A stretch of DNA of 64,000 bases from Crotophaga sulcirostris (taxonomy: Eukaryota; Chordata; Aves; Cuculiformes; Crotophagidae). Made by a program: the position numbers and the translations under genes. The stretch spans positions 1,041,004 through 1,105,003 of the forward strand of contig VYZB01000169.1 of the NCBI GenBank assembly GCA_013397455.1, written 5' to 3'. Under the pieces are notes generated by a model, which saw only the letters and a program-made list of their open reading frames with translations, ran no database searches and was not told where the DNA came from. The stretch's first letter is position 1; every line of letters begins with the position of its first letter. Positions 1-12,773 of this stretch are shown one piece after another.

Positions 1-1609
1 CCTGCCTGAACTGCAAAGTGATCTTGAAATGTCTCGGTGACTCGCAGGCAGCATGCCCTTCTGTCAGGGGAAATCAGGGACTATTTACTTGTTCAGATAC
101 GTTCCCTCATAATGTGATTGTGGAGCTTTTTCAATGAGGATTTAAAATCCTTGTTGACATGGCAGGGGAGGTCTACTGTTTCTCATCCTGCTGGTGCTTG
201 GTGTTTTCCAGGACCACTCTATTCCTAAGAGTCTAAACTTTCCAGTAGTGTGATTTTAAAGCTCTTTCTGCTAATAATATTTGTCTTATAATGCTGTATT
301 AAAAAAGGTAAGGGTTGCAGCTGGGAAAGGTTGAATTTAGAAGATTGGTTCTGCTATGCAGCCAAAATACCTACTGTTTTTTACGGTGTAAGGACACATA
401 ACTAAAATTTGAAGTGGCATATTGCATTAGATTTCCTCAAGATAAAAATCGTGGAGTGTATTTTTTGTGATGTCTTTATTTCAGTAGCATTAGAGCATCA
501 AAATATTACCGCCTGCTGATAATCTGATAGAAAATATTCACTCGCCTTAAGCAAGAAAATATTCAGTGCATAAAAATGTTCCTATTTTCAGTAAACCCTG
601 CCAATGGTGGAGACACCAATTTGGTTACTTCAAACTTGCCTTACACCTTTTCATTACAGAAAGATTTTGACAGAAGACCTGCAAGGACTAATGCAATACC
701 TACTCACAATATTTTAAATTAAAACCTGGTGGAATCAAGAAACTTTACTTCAAAATGTGCTGCACCATATATTACCTGTACTATCTTCTCCAGTGAAAAC
801 ATATGGTAAGCATGATCCATTTTTCACACCTCATTCCAGGGAAAATTCCGTGTCTCAAAATGTCTATAGTACATCCTTATGTACGTAGAGGTCAGTGCTC
901 AGAAAGCACAGCAATGTCTTCTTTTTTTTATTTGCTATTCTTCAAGATATTCTGGAATTCAGGACCAAGAATGCCAGTGTGGAGCAATTAAGGTGTTTGC
1001 AGCTGACTGTGCTCTACAGCAAGGAATGGGGAGAAAGTGTTTTCACTCCAAAGGTAAAACACCCCTTTGGGGAAGCCTGGCCCTCTGAGCACAGTGCTGA
1101 GGTCTGGATCCATGCTGTTCCAGTCACAGCACTACCTGCTGCTGCAACAGGTCACAAGCATCCTCTGGTTGTCAGAAGACGACAAATTGCAGGATTTTTC
1201 CAAATCCTTCCTATGTATCTGTGAGCATGAATGACACTGCCTTTATCTCGCTGGGTGTTAAAAACGCTACCTTTTTTCTATCTTTTGGTTTTCAGCTGTA
1301 TCTCTTCCTTTGAGCAGAGGAATATTTCCAATACACAGTCAGGCAGAGATAAACCCTCTGTTTTTCAGGCATGCATGGGTCTTGCATGTGCTGGTGATGC
1401 TCAGAATCTTTTTTTTCCCTTGTAATAAGCAATCTCTATTTTTCTTTGAGGAGGTGCCTATTTTAAAATATGAACTAGCATGTGCCATGCAGGCAAGGAG
1501 CAGAGAATAGAAGCTCCTGCTTGGAGGCAATGCTTCAAATTTTGGGGTAGGAGAAGAAATGATACCCATACCAGTGGGACCCCTACCCCAGTGTGTTTCC
1601 AGGAAGAGG
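1..1609. other. Intergenic, no feature recognised
   Basis: AT-rich sequence downstream of FSTL4. Short ORFs near 803-1510 overlap each other in several frames and have no family resemblance. Confidence 0.6.
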
Positions 1610-1693
1610 GAGTTGGTGTTAGTGCTGGGTTATAGGTTGGACTCGATGATCTCAAAGGTCCTTTCCAACCTTGTAATACTGTGATACTGTGAG
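1610..1693 (+). repeat. CR1 LINE 3' tail
   Basis: The copy contains GTTGGTGTTAGTGCTGGGTT, then the GGTTGGACTCGATGATCTCA core, CCTTTCCAACC and an ATACTGTG terminal repeat. It is severely 5'-truncated, as most avian CR1 copies are. Same lineage as the copies at 6777, 26274 and most of 62533. Confidence 0.9.
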
Positions 1694-2409
1694 TGATGCT
1701 GGGGACATGAGTGGGCAGTCACCACTGTGGGCACCTCCAAAGCACAGGGTTGGCAATGAGCTGGCTCAGTGGTTCCCCCCTCCTGAAGTCAAAATGGCAA
1801 GATTAAAAGAGGGAGCAGAATTAACATCAGATGAAAATATCAGGCAGAAAAGTAATCAAGGAAGGAAACTATCTGGATTGATTACACTGAGCATAAATTC
1901 CTCCTAGCTGGCATTACTGAAACCAGATGAGGAGACAGGAATGACTGGAATGTTAAAGTAATTTTTTTATGATTTATTTGGCAAGTTCTGAACGGGCCAA
2001 AGGGAGGGAGGAGGGACTCTGTTAAAGATGTTGTTGCTTGTTGGAGCTTGTGGCAGCTTGGAAGGGTTGAAATATGAGCAGATGAAGTGCAGAATCGGGC
2101 ACTTGTTGTAGCTGCTGCTGACCCCAAATTGTACCCTCAGAGCAACCATAAACACCCAGCTGCCCAGTGTCCTGCAGCACAACCTCACCCCATGCTGGCC
2201 ATCACACACAGGACTGTAAAAACCACATGAGAGTCTGCTGGTTTCATAAGTGTTGAATCCCAAGAAAATGACGTATTCAGTTTCCATTTTAACAGACCTT
2301 TAGCATTTGATCACTAAACTGGAATTTAGCCCTGGCTAAATTACATTATTGTGGTTTTGGCATTTCCAAGCTGGTTTTCTTGTGTTGCATGAGTACAAAA
2401 CCAGTAGCA

Positions 2410-2537
2410 TCCACGTGTGTGCAGGTGCCCTCAGAGCACACTCCCAGGTACACAGGTGTGCAGGTACCCAGGTGTGCACACACACAGGCAGTGACACCAA
2501 CAGGCACACACGTGTGTCTGCACACACACACACAGAG
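2410..2537. repeat. Imperfect CA/TG microsatellite
   Basis: Alternating CACA and GTGTG tracts with interspersed CAGGTG units run through this stretch, including two perfect (CA)n blocks near 2477-2487 and 2520-2533. It produces overlapping spurious ORFs on both strands. Confidence 0.8.
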
Positions 2538-4493
2538 CATTGGCAGAGACAGACTCAAGAAGCTGGAAGCTACTGAACCAGATCAATGAGAAAGAATTTA
2601 AACAGTTCCAATTATCATTCTCCTTCCTTTGATTTAAAGCCCATTAGCAGATACAAGGGAAGTAACAATTAGGTGTTAAGAGGCTGAAGGCCAGGTTAAT
2701 TTAAGAAGAAACAGGTTGATTTTCCAGCAGAAGATATCAACAGAATCTCATTTAATTCAATTCAGACATTTCAGTTTATTAGAGGTATATTTGCTATGGT
2801 ACATATCTTTGATTATCCCTATAAAAGCGACATTAGGGGCATTTTGCTGTTAACTCTGTAAGAGAGGATGAAATTGAAAATAAAAGCCAGGAATGCCCTC
2901 CTGGAATTTTCTTATAAAACCAAAATGTTAGATTTACATATTCCAGGCAGATTAGTTATTCTTATGGCTACAAAGGATGCCCATAGCTACACCTGATGGA
3001 GACAAACATAAGGTTTCGAGCCATGCGCTTTGTTTCAAATGTCAGGAAGCGGAGAGGCCATAATACAGAGCAATATCTGTGTCTGTGTGTCCTCTCCTGA
3101 GATACCTGCGTCTGGACACTTTCAGATTCTGTAGAAAGCAGAGAAATCTTGGATCTGACCTCATGTGAATGTTTCTATGTGCTACAGCCAGCAGCAGCAG
3201 GTGTGTGGCTCCTGCTGGAAGCAGTAACAGAAGAGTTGCTGAAGTGTAGGGCAGGGAATGTTTAGCAAAGGATGCAAAATTCTGTTTTCCATGATACTGG
3301 AGGAGAGCCCCAGCCTTGATGCACCTTGCCCACACCTGAGGCAGAGTAAACCAATCTGCTCTGATGTGCTGCTGGGTCTGGGCTGCAGGGCAGCTCTCTG
3401 GAAGGGGCTGCAGGTCCTGGCAGTGACACCTGGCCATGGTGAGGTGCGGGCACTGTGCAAAGCAAACAGAAAAGGGGAAGAGAGCGGCTGGTTTGACTGC
3501 AGCCATTGTCAGGTCTGGGTTATTGCTGCACAGCCAGAACCAGATCTGGAGTGGAAAAGGAGCTGCAGGGCCAATGGCAGAAGATGATGCTGAGCCTTAT
3601 AGCTTCCTACAGGTTTGGGGTTTTTTTTGCTTCACAATGACAATATGTTCATCTCCTGAAAGTTGTTTCTCTTTCGGCGGTTGTAGCAAGCAGTAGGTGG
3701 TGGCTGTCACCGTTCTGGTAGCTTTACCTTTGGGTTATTGTTTCAGCCTGAGCCTGTTTGTCTCCAGACTGCTTGCCTGGCCCACGAATTGAATTTCTTT
3801 TGATGCCTGCATCTGCTGCCAACACACGGCTGAAGATCTCTTACTCCTCTAAGTCAGATGTTGTGTGGGAAAACCAAAACACAGCAGGGACTGCCCAAGG
3901 AATTGTTATGGGAAGGGAAAAAAATGAAGAGGCTGAAGATGAGGACAAACCTAGGAGCATCGAGAGCCTTCTGGTGAAGAGTTCTTGGGAACATCATTTT
4001 GCTGGCAGTGAGTCTGTCAGTGTGGTCGGAGCCAGTGAGGAGCGATGGTCCTGGATGCACTTGGGCTGGGTAAGACCTTGATTTCTGAGCATCTTCTCTA
4101 ACTCTGCCTGCTCTTGTATTTGAGGAAAATGTTCTAAGAGCACTCATTCCCTCCTGCCATTGTGAGCTGATGTCTTCTTTGATAAAGATTTCCAGCAGGC
4201 AGATCCCTCTGCATCTCTGCAGGGAAGGAATCTGTGGGGTGAACAGGAGGTGCAGGATCAGACCTTGCCCAAATCAGGCAGTGCAAGGGCTTGAAACTGG
4301 TTCTTCCTCTTCCATAAGCAAGGCTGACAATATTAGCTGTTTCAGGGGTAGTTTCAGGCTAGAAAAACATCAAAGAGTTATCAAATCAGAATGAAACCAA
4401 AGTTGATGAGTTCATAATCTGTTGCAATATGTAAGTATATATTTAAAGTTATAAGATGCATATATAGATGACTATCTAAAGTATGTGGCTAGG

Positions 4494-4558
4494 GACACAC
4501 ACAAACACATGCACAGACATATACATATATATATATGTAAATGTAAATAAATATAAAA
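4494..4558. repeat. CA- then AT-rich simple repeat
   Basis: Short CACA tracts pass into ATATATAT and TAAATAAATA. A simple-sequence tract without coding content. Confidence 0.7.
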
Positions 4559-4714
4559 TGTTTGCTGGTGGTGATGTGATGTTCTGGCCAGTCCCACCAG
4601 TCCCCAGGCAAGCTGGGTGGTTGCTGCAGCCCTCACATTCAGCTCAGCCCTTCTTACCACTCACAGCCCCCTGGGGCTCAGCAAGGGGAAACGTTCTCAT
4701 TCACTAACAATTGC

Positions 4715-5560
4715 ATTTTCTTGTGACATTTATTTCAGTTGTTTGTTCGTGTTGTCCTTATTTTCATTAATGAGAATACGCTTACGGGCCCGTGCACAAT
4801 TACTTTCCACACAGAATCAAATGTGAAATGGTAACTTGGAAAGATAAAAGGCTTTCTAATGCTTTATCAGTTTCTCGAGCTAGCTATTCCTGTTTCTATC
4901 TTAAGCTTTAAATGTTTGCATTAAGATCCAGATTGCAAGTAACTGGCCTCAGAAAAGCATATGAAACAGGAATTTTAAATGAAAATGTGGAACTGAAGAT
5001 GTGGCGTTCTGGAGCTGGGCTTATCTGAGTGTGCAGCAAAGATGTGGCAGTTTGCTAAAGCAGCTCCTACCGCTCGAAAGGACATTCAGCAGGGCAAACC
5101 GGGTGCTTTTTTTCCTGACTTGAAAATGCAGGCTGCCTTCCTGCCATCTTTCTATCATAATGCATTTTAATCAAGGCACAGGGTGGCAAATTTGCACTCA
5201 ATCCAAGCCAGGAATCTATAATCTCATCCAGAATTCCTTTATAAATAGAAACAATTCAATACTTTTGGATAAATTTATGTCCACTGTGTGGTTTGGATTT
5301 AATATGAAATGTGTTTTCTGTGTACCTGGATGAAAAGTGCACAGATGAAAGCTGCAGGAATGATTCAGTTTGCATTTTCCTCGTTGCACGGGGTGTGTTA
5401 GTCCTGTTGATTGCTGTTTGCAGTCAAGCCAATTAATAACGAGCTTTCTCTCACATCCTCCATAGCAAAATCACATTAGTTAAAACAACTGACACACAAG
5501 TGTTGGTGTATCATAAATAATGAGGAAATAATTAAAGAACCAGCCATTCTGAGTGAAACA
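4715..5560. promoter_or_regulatory. Possible conserved non-coding block
   Basis: A repeat-free, AT-rich stretch with many homeodomain-like ATTA/TAAT cores (CATTAATGAG, CCAATTAATAACG, ATAATTAAAG), and a perfect palindrome ACGGGCCCGT at 4784-4793. The texture resembles vertebrate conserved enhancers, but no alignment is available; this is a guess. Confidence 0.2.
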
Positions 5561-6776
5561 CGTCACTGTGGAAGAGGATTTTAAGCTGTGGTGGTCTCCC
5601 CTCTGTTTTCAACTGCTGGCTGTATGCAGGAAGGGGTGAGCACTGGTGCTTCTGGTCCCCAAACCCAGGTGCATCAGGGCTAATGGTGTGACATCTCACA
5701 ACCATGAAGCACTGACACCATCACAGAGATAGGAACTGAACCTGAGTGTGTTTGATAAACTCATCAAAATGCCAATGTAGAGATGTGGGTTTGCTTGCAG
5801 CAAACGTTATTTCTAGGTGTGTCCATCTGCCCAGGCACCCCTTACACCAGCTGAGAGAGGATGTCCCAGGGCACTGGACTGAACCAAGCTGCTGAGCTCC
5901 CTGCCTTGCATTTGCCATTGTAAAAACCAATTTTGACTCTATGATGTGCATGCTTATGACACAAGCTGTGAAGTTTTGTGCTTGTCCCTATTTCCAGTGC
6001 CTCTCGTATGCCCTGGGGACATTTTCCTACAGCCCTCCTGGGAGGGATCGGTTTCTCCCATGTACAGCCCTTCTGATGGGTGCAGATGTGCAAAAACCAG
6101 ACTTTGACATAAAGCACTCCTGCCCAGGAGCTGGGGAGGGAGCGCGGTGGTACCTGCTGTCTCACAGCATCTTCCACTGCAGCCTCGCGGAGTAATAGAT
6201 ATTTAGGCAAGTTGTGGAAAGTATAAAACCTAACAGATGAGTTAAAGGTCAAAATTAGGGCTGGGGATAAAGGAGAGAAAAATCATGGTGAATAAAAGAA
6301 CTGCTGACAGAAATGGGAAATGAATAATTTTGTGCAGTAGCTATTGCTTAAAGCTCTTCCAAAGGACTGGGGGAATTACTTCCTTCATGTAAATTCAAAG
6401 TTACCGTCCCAAGCCCTGGCAAGTGCTGATAAGAGCAAGATTAGCCCGACTTGCTGCTGTGTGAATGCGCTCAGAGGAGACGCAGAACAGCAGAGAGATG
6501 GAGGACACGGGCTGGGGCCACTGCCATCCTCGGCGATGACGGCAGCACGGTGACAGGGGTCAATGGTTTGGTTTCCTAGCGTGCTCCAGGCTGAGCGCAG
6601 GCGGGGGGAATGCACAGCCTTCACTGGCAGCTGGAGGAGAGTTCCACCAGCAAAATCTTCAGACGGTCAACAGTGACAAACCCACCCTCCCACCCACTGA
6701 GTGTTTTCCATCTTTAAAACAGCTGGTAATTGCTGCTGTGATTAGTTCACGCTCTATCCTTTTGAAAGAAACACCG

Positions 6777-6976
6777 TATCACAGTGTTACAAGATTGGAA
6801 AGGACCTCCGAGATCATCGAGTCCAACCTAGAACCCAACACCAACACCAACCCAGCATCTAAACCCTGGCACTGAGTGCCTCATCCAATCTCCTCTTAAA
6901 CACCTCCAGGGTTGGCGACTCCACCACCTCCCTGGGCAGCGCATTCCAAGGGCCAATCACCCTTTCAGGGAAGAAC
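6777..6976 (-). repeat. CR1 LINE fragment, minus orientation
   Basis: The reverse complement gives the CR1 order CCCAGGGAGGTGGTGGAGTC, GGTTGGACTCGATGATCTCG, CCTTTCCAATC and a terminal CACTGTGATA. It can be aligned along most of its length to the reverse of the copy at 62650-62820. Confidence 0.92.
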
Positions 6977-8025
6977 ACCAACTCTGAGACAATTAGGACA
7001 GAATTTGTTTTGTCAGACAATTACAATCATGCATTTCGTATGAAACACCAGCTAACCAAAGTTAGTTATAATGTATTTTCTGCAGGTAGTTGGGTTAGTC
7101 CTCCCACGGGTTTTATTGGTGTCTTATTTATATAAGACAACTAAATACTGAAAAATGCCATAGTATGTAGGCAAAACTGTATTTTTCTTAAAGGAAAATT
7201 TTAGGAAGGAAAGGAAAGGAAAAATTAAAAGAAAAAAGCTATATTTAGACTAAAGGAAAGTCAGAAGGATCATTTCTTTTCATCTGAAGTGCTATAGAAT
7301 TCTGAGGAATTTTTTTTGGAGGTTATGTCACCCTCTCCACATTTAATCAAGGATTTATGAAATGGAGCAGCACTGAGGGCAGAGCTTTTGTTTCATGTCT
7401 TCTTCTTCACTCTCTTCATCCTTGTTCATGCTTCAGCAACCTTTTTTGTTTAGTTTTCCCAGAGCAATCAAGGCAGAACATGGATTAGAGCCCTGAGAGC
7501 AACTTTAAATGGAGCTGAAACCTGCACTTGGGTAACTGCACTGAGGGTAAAAATTTGAGATTACTTGAAGTTTAACTAGACACCTGTGAAAAATATACCT
7601 CTAGAGATGATAAATCAATATTATTACTACTGGTTATTTTTAATTTAGGTTGTTGGCCTTTAAAGAGGACTTTGCTACCTAAAGTTGGAAGTTAGAAGGT
7701 TGTGCTAGGCTGAGGAGGTGTGATTTTTGAATGGTATTTTATCACACAGCAGTTATTACACAGAAAAGTTTTAAAAGTATGTCTAAAGTACACTGAGTTT
7801 TCTTCTTCTAACCAAGTCTCTGTTCATGGCTAGACCTCTTCATTACTGGACTGATCTACCTTTACCTCAATTTGCTGTGACCTTGTTAAGGTTTCTGTGA
7901 TGATATTGAAATTGTGGATAGTTTCAAAATAACATTAATTCCCTGCTCAGATAAAAAAACCACAAACAAGTCAAGTGCAGGTCTCCATCATGTGGTGGAG
8001 TCCTGGCTGGGCAGCTTTTCTTTTT

Positions 8026-8105
8026 CATAGAATCACAGAATCATGGCATGGTTTGAGTTGGAAGGGTCCTCAAAACCCATCCAGTTCCACCCCCTGCCAT
8101 GGGGG
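8026..8105 (-). repeat. CR1 LINE 3' tail, minus orientation
   Basis: CATAGAATCACAGAATCATGG is the reverse of the ATTCTATG-type CR1 end, followed by the reverse of the GGGACTGGATGGG / CCCATGGCAGGGG core. It belongs to the lineage with the CCCTGCCCATGGCAGGG motif. Confidence 0.9.
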
Positions 8106-9370
8106 TTTTAACGTCACTTCTGTTTATTATATTAATAACCACCAGACCAACGACATTTGCATTTTGGCCTAGGAGTCTAATCAATACATTTATTTTCATT
8201 AAGAGAATTATATTGTTCTTGTCCAGAACAGCACAGCAAAACATCACAATTACTCCAAATGTTCATTGTCAGTTTAGCCAATGATTACTGAATGATTTGG
8301 GGGGAAAAACCAAATCCAGTTGGGAAGAATGCAAATTACCCACGTATTTCTTTGGGTCAGGCAGCCATGTTACATTAAATACTAGATTTATTATTCCATT
8401 TAAATAATTCTGAAATAATTAAGAGTTGTGTTGTGCCTCTGACTGAGCAGATCTGAAGTACAAGATCATGCATCTAAATTATGAACCGAACAGAGCATTG
8501 CCAGCAAACAGAGGAAGCAAGGTGCTTTTCTCACTTCTGAGGCAGAAAGGAGTGACTGTATTTTCTACATCACCATATTTCAAAATAATTACCATTTTGT
8601 TTTCATTTGTTTCCCTGTGTCTGAAAGTGTGCTAAATAAAGCACTACACTATGGGTCCAAACAGGACCAGGATATTTTCAGAATCTCTGCAGTGCTGACT
8701 TGCTGCCCCTCTAGGTGATACCCATGCCAGATACAGCCCTGACTGACTGCAGCATTGCATGAGGTGTAGGTTATTAATATCAATATATACATAATTCAAT
8801 ATCAATATCAAAGCAAGGCTGGATACCTACTGAGTGAGAGCTACTGAATCTGTTTAGTCTCAGACAGGTATCACGTCGCACCAGAGAGCATCCAGTCACT
8901 CTTGTGTCACTAATTCTTAGGAATAAAGATGTGATCATATTTCTACATTTCCAAGGGATGAGGAAAAGATGCCTGTGTTAAACTCTACACAACTTTTTGG
9001 CAAGAAAAAGTTATTTCTAGACATTCCAAACGGATCTGTTGGCTCACTGCTTTAATGTGACATCAATATAATGGCAGTAATTTGGAACCTGTCCCATATT
9101 TTCTTCTGTAATTTCGCTTTCATCCTCAATATACAGTGAATTATCAGAAGATGTTTCTGTAGGTTTTTTTTTTCTGGGTTAAGTCCAATGAGCTGGAAGC
9201 AGTGATTTGGTTTTTTTTTTTTTTTCTGTATTGCCTTCAGTGGAATTGATATCAGTGATGTTGATTGGAATTCATATTAGTGAAGTTTGCACCACAGACA
9301 ATGTATAGGGCTTAGGATATTTTATTGTTTAATGATTATTAAAATAATTGCAATGGAAGAACTGCAATGC

Positions 9371-9529
9371 TCTCTACAACTACCTAAAAGGAGGTTGTAG
9401 TCAAGCAGGGGTTGGTCTCTTTCTCTCAGGTGAGTGGGGACAGAACTAGAGGCCATGGACTCAGGCTTTGTCAGGGAAGGTTTAGGCTTGATGTTAGGAA
9501 AAGGTTATTCTCTGAAAGGGTGATTGGCC
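9371..9529 (+). repeat. CR1 LINE fragment cut by assembly gap
   Basis: The sequence TCTACAACTACCTAAAAGGA, then the GGTGAGTGGGGACAGAACTA and GGTTTAGGCTTGATGTTAGG blocks, is typical CR1, ending at GGGTGATTGGCC where the N run begins. The expected last 200 or so bases of the element must be inside the gap, since the sequence after it is not CR1. Confidence 0.88.
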
Positions 9530-9699
9530 NNNNNNNNNNNNNNNNNNNNNNNNNNNNNNNNNNNNNNNNNNNNNNNNNNNNNNNNNNNNNNNNNNNNNNN
9601 NNNNNNNNNNNNNNNNNNNNNNNNNNNNNNNNNNNNNNNNNNNNNNNNNNNNNNNNNNNNNNNNNNNNNNNNNNNNNNNNNNNNNNNNNNNNNNNNNNN
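9530..9699. other. Assembly gap (170 N)
   Basis: A run of N starting inside a CR1 copy. The two ORF-like reads across it are artefacts. Confidence 0.99.
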
Positions 9700-11075
9700 T
9701 GTAAAAATAGTACTTCTGGAAGAAAATGTTGAGAGGAATGTGGTTACTTAAAAAAAGTGGTACTTTTGCACAGAATTTCTCTAAGGACTGAAAATTATTA
9801 AAATCACTGCTTGTAGCATGAATGTGTTGACAAGTATCATCAGTCGTGCTCCAGCGCACACTGCGGCTGCTCCCTCCCTTCAGCGCACACAGAATTAACA
9901 CTGAAGATGTCTGCATGGAGCATGGGGAAAGGAGTTTCCAGCAGCCCTGTGGGTTCTTTCATTGTCATTCGGAGAATTGCTGGGTTTTTTCCCTTTAAAT
10001 GAAAATCTTAATAACTTCATAAGATGCCTTGATAATGACAGGAAACTCAAAAAGGGGTTTAACAAGTGCAATGATTTGCAAAGGATGCTGAGACCCGAGC
10101 TGACCCATGGAAGGAACAGGGATGGCAGTGGGATTTACTGTTAGTTATTGACATGGGGTGGTACCCTTTCCCTGGATCTGGTGTGGTGCCACCCCCAGGG
10201 GACTGATCCCTGCTCCAAACACCCTGCAGAGCAGCTCTGGCTGGCAGGTAACAGGCTGAGGGGATGATTTCCTGAGCTTTGTGCTTATTCACTGGTCTGC
10301 AGGCCAGATCTCTTCCCTCTTCTGTCACTAACTGCCTTCCAGCTTAGCATCAAACACCAAAATCCCATATGGGGAAGTTTTTGCAGCCTTTCGTTGCAGT
10401 CTGGGGATTTGTGCTGTGAGGACTACATGAAAAAAAGAGAATAATTTTCCCTATTCCGGCAAGGTTGGTGGCACTGTGCAGGGTATGCAGTCTTTCTAAA
10501 GAGTGATGTGCTCAGTCACAGGAGAAACTGACCAGACAAAGAGATTCTGTCAAAGTTTGTGTATTTATTCCTGGTTTTTTGTTTGTTTATGGACCTGGTG
10601 GGAGAAGAGCATCTCCCCTGGGAGGCTGTGGAGTGACTCTGGGGCAGCAGCTGAGAGGTCTCTGGGACAAGAGCTGCTGAGGGTGTCTGGATCTGAGCTG
10701 AGCAGCCCCTGCAGCTTTGGGAGCCTCTGCAAGACTTGCTTTGTGATATCTGAGCTACTCTACTTCTGCTTTCCCTGATGCATCTTTTCTGCAGGACATC
10801 GGACGTGTTTGTATGCAAAGCGCTGGGCAGGGCTTGCTCTGTGACAGGCTGCTGGTTTATTTCGGGTTTTCCTTTTATTCTTGAGTGAACCAGATTTACT
10901 GCTCACAGGAAAAACATTGATTCAAGTCACAAAATCTCAGCATCTGGTAAAATGCAGAATATTTGCTGCAGAGGTGATGGGATGGGGCTGTGTTGGCCAA
11001 AACCACTGGAGCAGGGGGCTCCTTGTGGCTGATGTAGGCATCCTCACTTCTGTGGCAACAAAATCTTTAGTGGAA

Positions 11076-11165
11076 AGTCTCCCTGCCCATGGCAAGGGAG
11101 CTGGAACTAGGTGGTCTTTAAGGTCCCTTCCGACCCAAACCAGCCTATGATTATACGATTCCATG
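11076..11165 (+). repeat. CR1 LINE 3' tail
   Basis: CCCTGCCCATGGCAAGGGAG, then GGTCCCTTCCGACCCAAACC and an ATTATACGATTCCATG tail mark a short, diverged CR1 end. Confidence 0.9.
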
Positions 11166-12410
11166 AAAATCAAAGCTGTTTTCAGAATACCAGCAAGAAT
11201 ATGGGCAAAAGGAAGGTGTGATGAGATGCAAAAGCCAACAGAACATCCCACGAGCCAACCAGCCCTGTTCCCCCCAGCAATGACCCCTGCACTCCCCAAC
11301 TCTATCCAAGGGAAAGGCACAGCCACAGCCAGTGCCAAGTTTCAGTATTTTGAGTTTTTTTCCCCAGGTTCTATCAATTCCACTTTTCTGCTGCTCTGCC
11401 TCTCCAGAGTTTTTGCTGACAGGACAGAACTGCTGGTAGCAAACGCATTATTCATTGTGATTGAGTGCCTAGTAATTACTTTACATATTTTTTCAATTCT
11501 CAAATTAAAACCATTTACTAGTAGGAACAGATGTTAAATTCAGGAGTCTTGTTGATTGTTAGTGTGACATACACATGAAATGTTTTAAATGAGAAGGCTG
11601 ATTGAATTTTAAATATGCTGATCACAACGGTGGAATTGAAAATAATTGAAACTGGGAATAACTGAAATGTTTCCAAGAAGAGAAGACAGAGGTGGGGTTT
11701 GTTTCCCAAACTCCTGATTGTATAAATCACATTAAATTCTGCAGACTAAGTGCAATAACTTACTGCATGTTGAAGTACCAAACATGGGACTTGCATGGTG
11801 GTTATTTCAAAATTGCAGGAGAAAAGTATTTAAAAAATAAGGCAAAATATATTTTCAAATCAATACTTCAGATACTATCCACATGCTTGTAGGAACTTGA
11901 GGTTTTTTTGTTTGCTTATTCAGTAAAATTACCTTTTTTTCAGGAAATCTGCCATTATTACTTACCAAGGGATTAGTGCCCATCGTGAGGGCTGAGAAGA
12001 TCTCTTGCAGTGCCTTTGTCTGTAGAAAGCTCACTTTTCCAAACTGAAGAAAATGATGGTTTCACTCTGCAAGGCCTGGTGGTAAAAAGAAGTGAGCAAA
12101 TTATTCCAAAGCATCCAACAGAGGATCCAAATCTCTAGGCTGGAGGTAAGGGCAACCTATCACTTTTAAAATAAGGAAGAATTATTTTTACTTCTGTGGA
12201 CAATTTGTTTGTGCATGTATTTTGCATAAGAAAATGAAAAACCTAGCTATGTATTTAGGAGAAAAAAATGTCAGTTTTAATCTTTAATTGCAACAGAAGA
12301 TTTTGCAGCATTAGGTCTTCTAGTGACTCTATTGCTTTGAAACCTCTGTGTGGGACAGGAGGAACCTCTGGCTCACTCTTTCAGAGCAAGATGTGGGTTC
12401 TGCTCCTGTG

Positions 12411-12773
12411 CTTGCCCTGGGAAGGCTCTGGGGACACCTTAGAGCAACCTCCAAGCACTGAAAGGGGCTCCAGGAAAGCTGGGGGGGGGCTCTGGATCAG
12501 GGAGTGCAGGGGTAGGATGAGGGGGATGGTTTGAAGCTGCAAGAGGGGAGACTGAGATAAGATAGGGAGAAATGTTTTGCTGTGAGAGTGGGGAGATTCT
12601 GGCCCAGGTTGCCCAGAGCAGTGGTGGCTGCCCCATCCCTGGAGGTGTTCCAGGCCAGGTTGGATGGGGCTTGGAGCCCCCTGACCCAGTGGGAGGGGTC
12701 CCTGCCCATGGCAGGGGTGGGACTGGATGGGCTTTGAGTCCCTTCCAACCCAAACCATTCTATAATTCTATAA
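12411..12773 (+). repeat. CR1 LINE fragment
   Basis: Roughly 360 bases follow the CR1 3' region: AAGGCTCTGGGGACACCTTA, GGCCCAGGTTGCCCAGAGCA, the CCCTGCCCATGGCAGGGG block, GGGACTGGATGGG and an ATTCTATAATTCTATA tail. It resembles the copy at 22211-22598. Open reading frames here on either strand are repeat-derived. Confidence 0.95.

Larger units (their letters stand above)
1694..4714. other. Intergenic with simple repeats
   Basis: Apart from the microsatellite and the AT-rich tract listed separately, nothing is recognisable. A 154-codon minus-strand ORF at 3042-3506 has no known motif and overlaps others on both strands. Confidence 0.55.
5561..9370. other. Intergenic with two minus-strand CR1 tails
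   Basis: The only clear content is the two CR1 fragments listed separately and A- or T-rich runs near 7200-7260, 9164-9174 and 9211-9226. No coding evidence was seen. Confidence 0.6.

Noticed and set aside
2336..2589. Four short Cys/His/Val/Thr-rich ORFs
   Set aside because: They are translations of the CA/TG microsatellite.
3042..3506. 154-codon open frame on the minus strand in intergenic DNA
   Set aside because: It has no recognisable domain or conserved motif, overlaps frames on both strands and shows no exon context. Openness is explained by GC-richer local sequence.
9412..9916. ORFs crossing the first N run
   Set aside because: The frames are open only because N codons cannot be stops.
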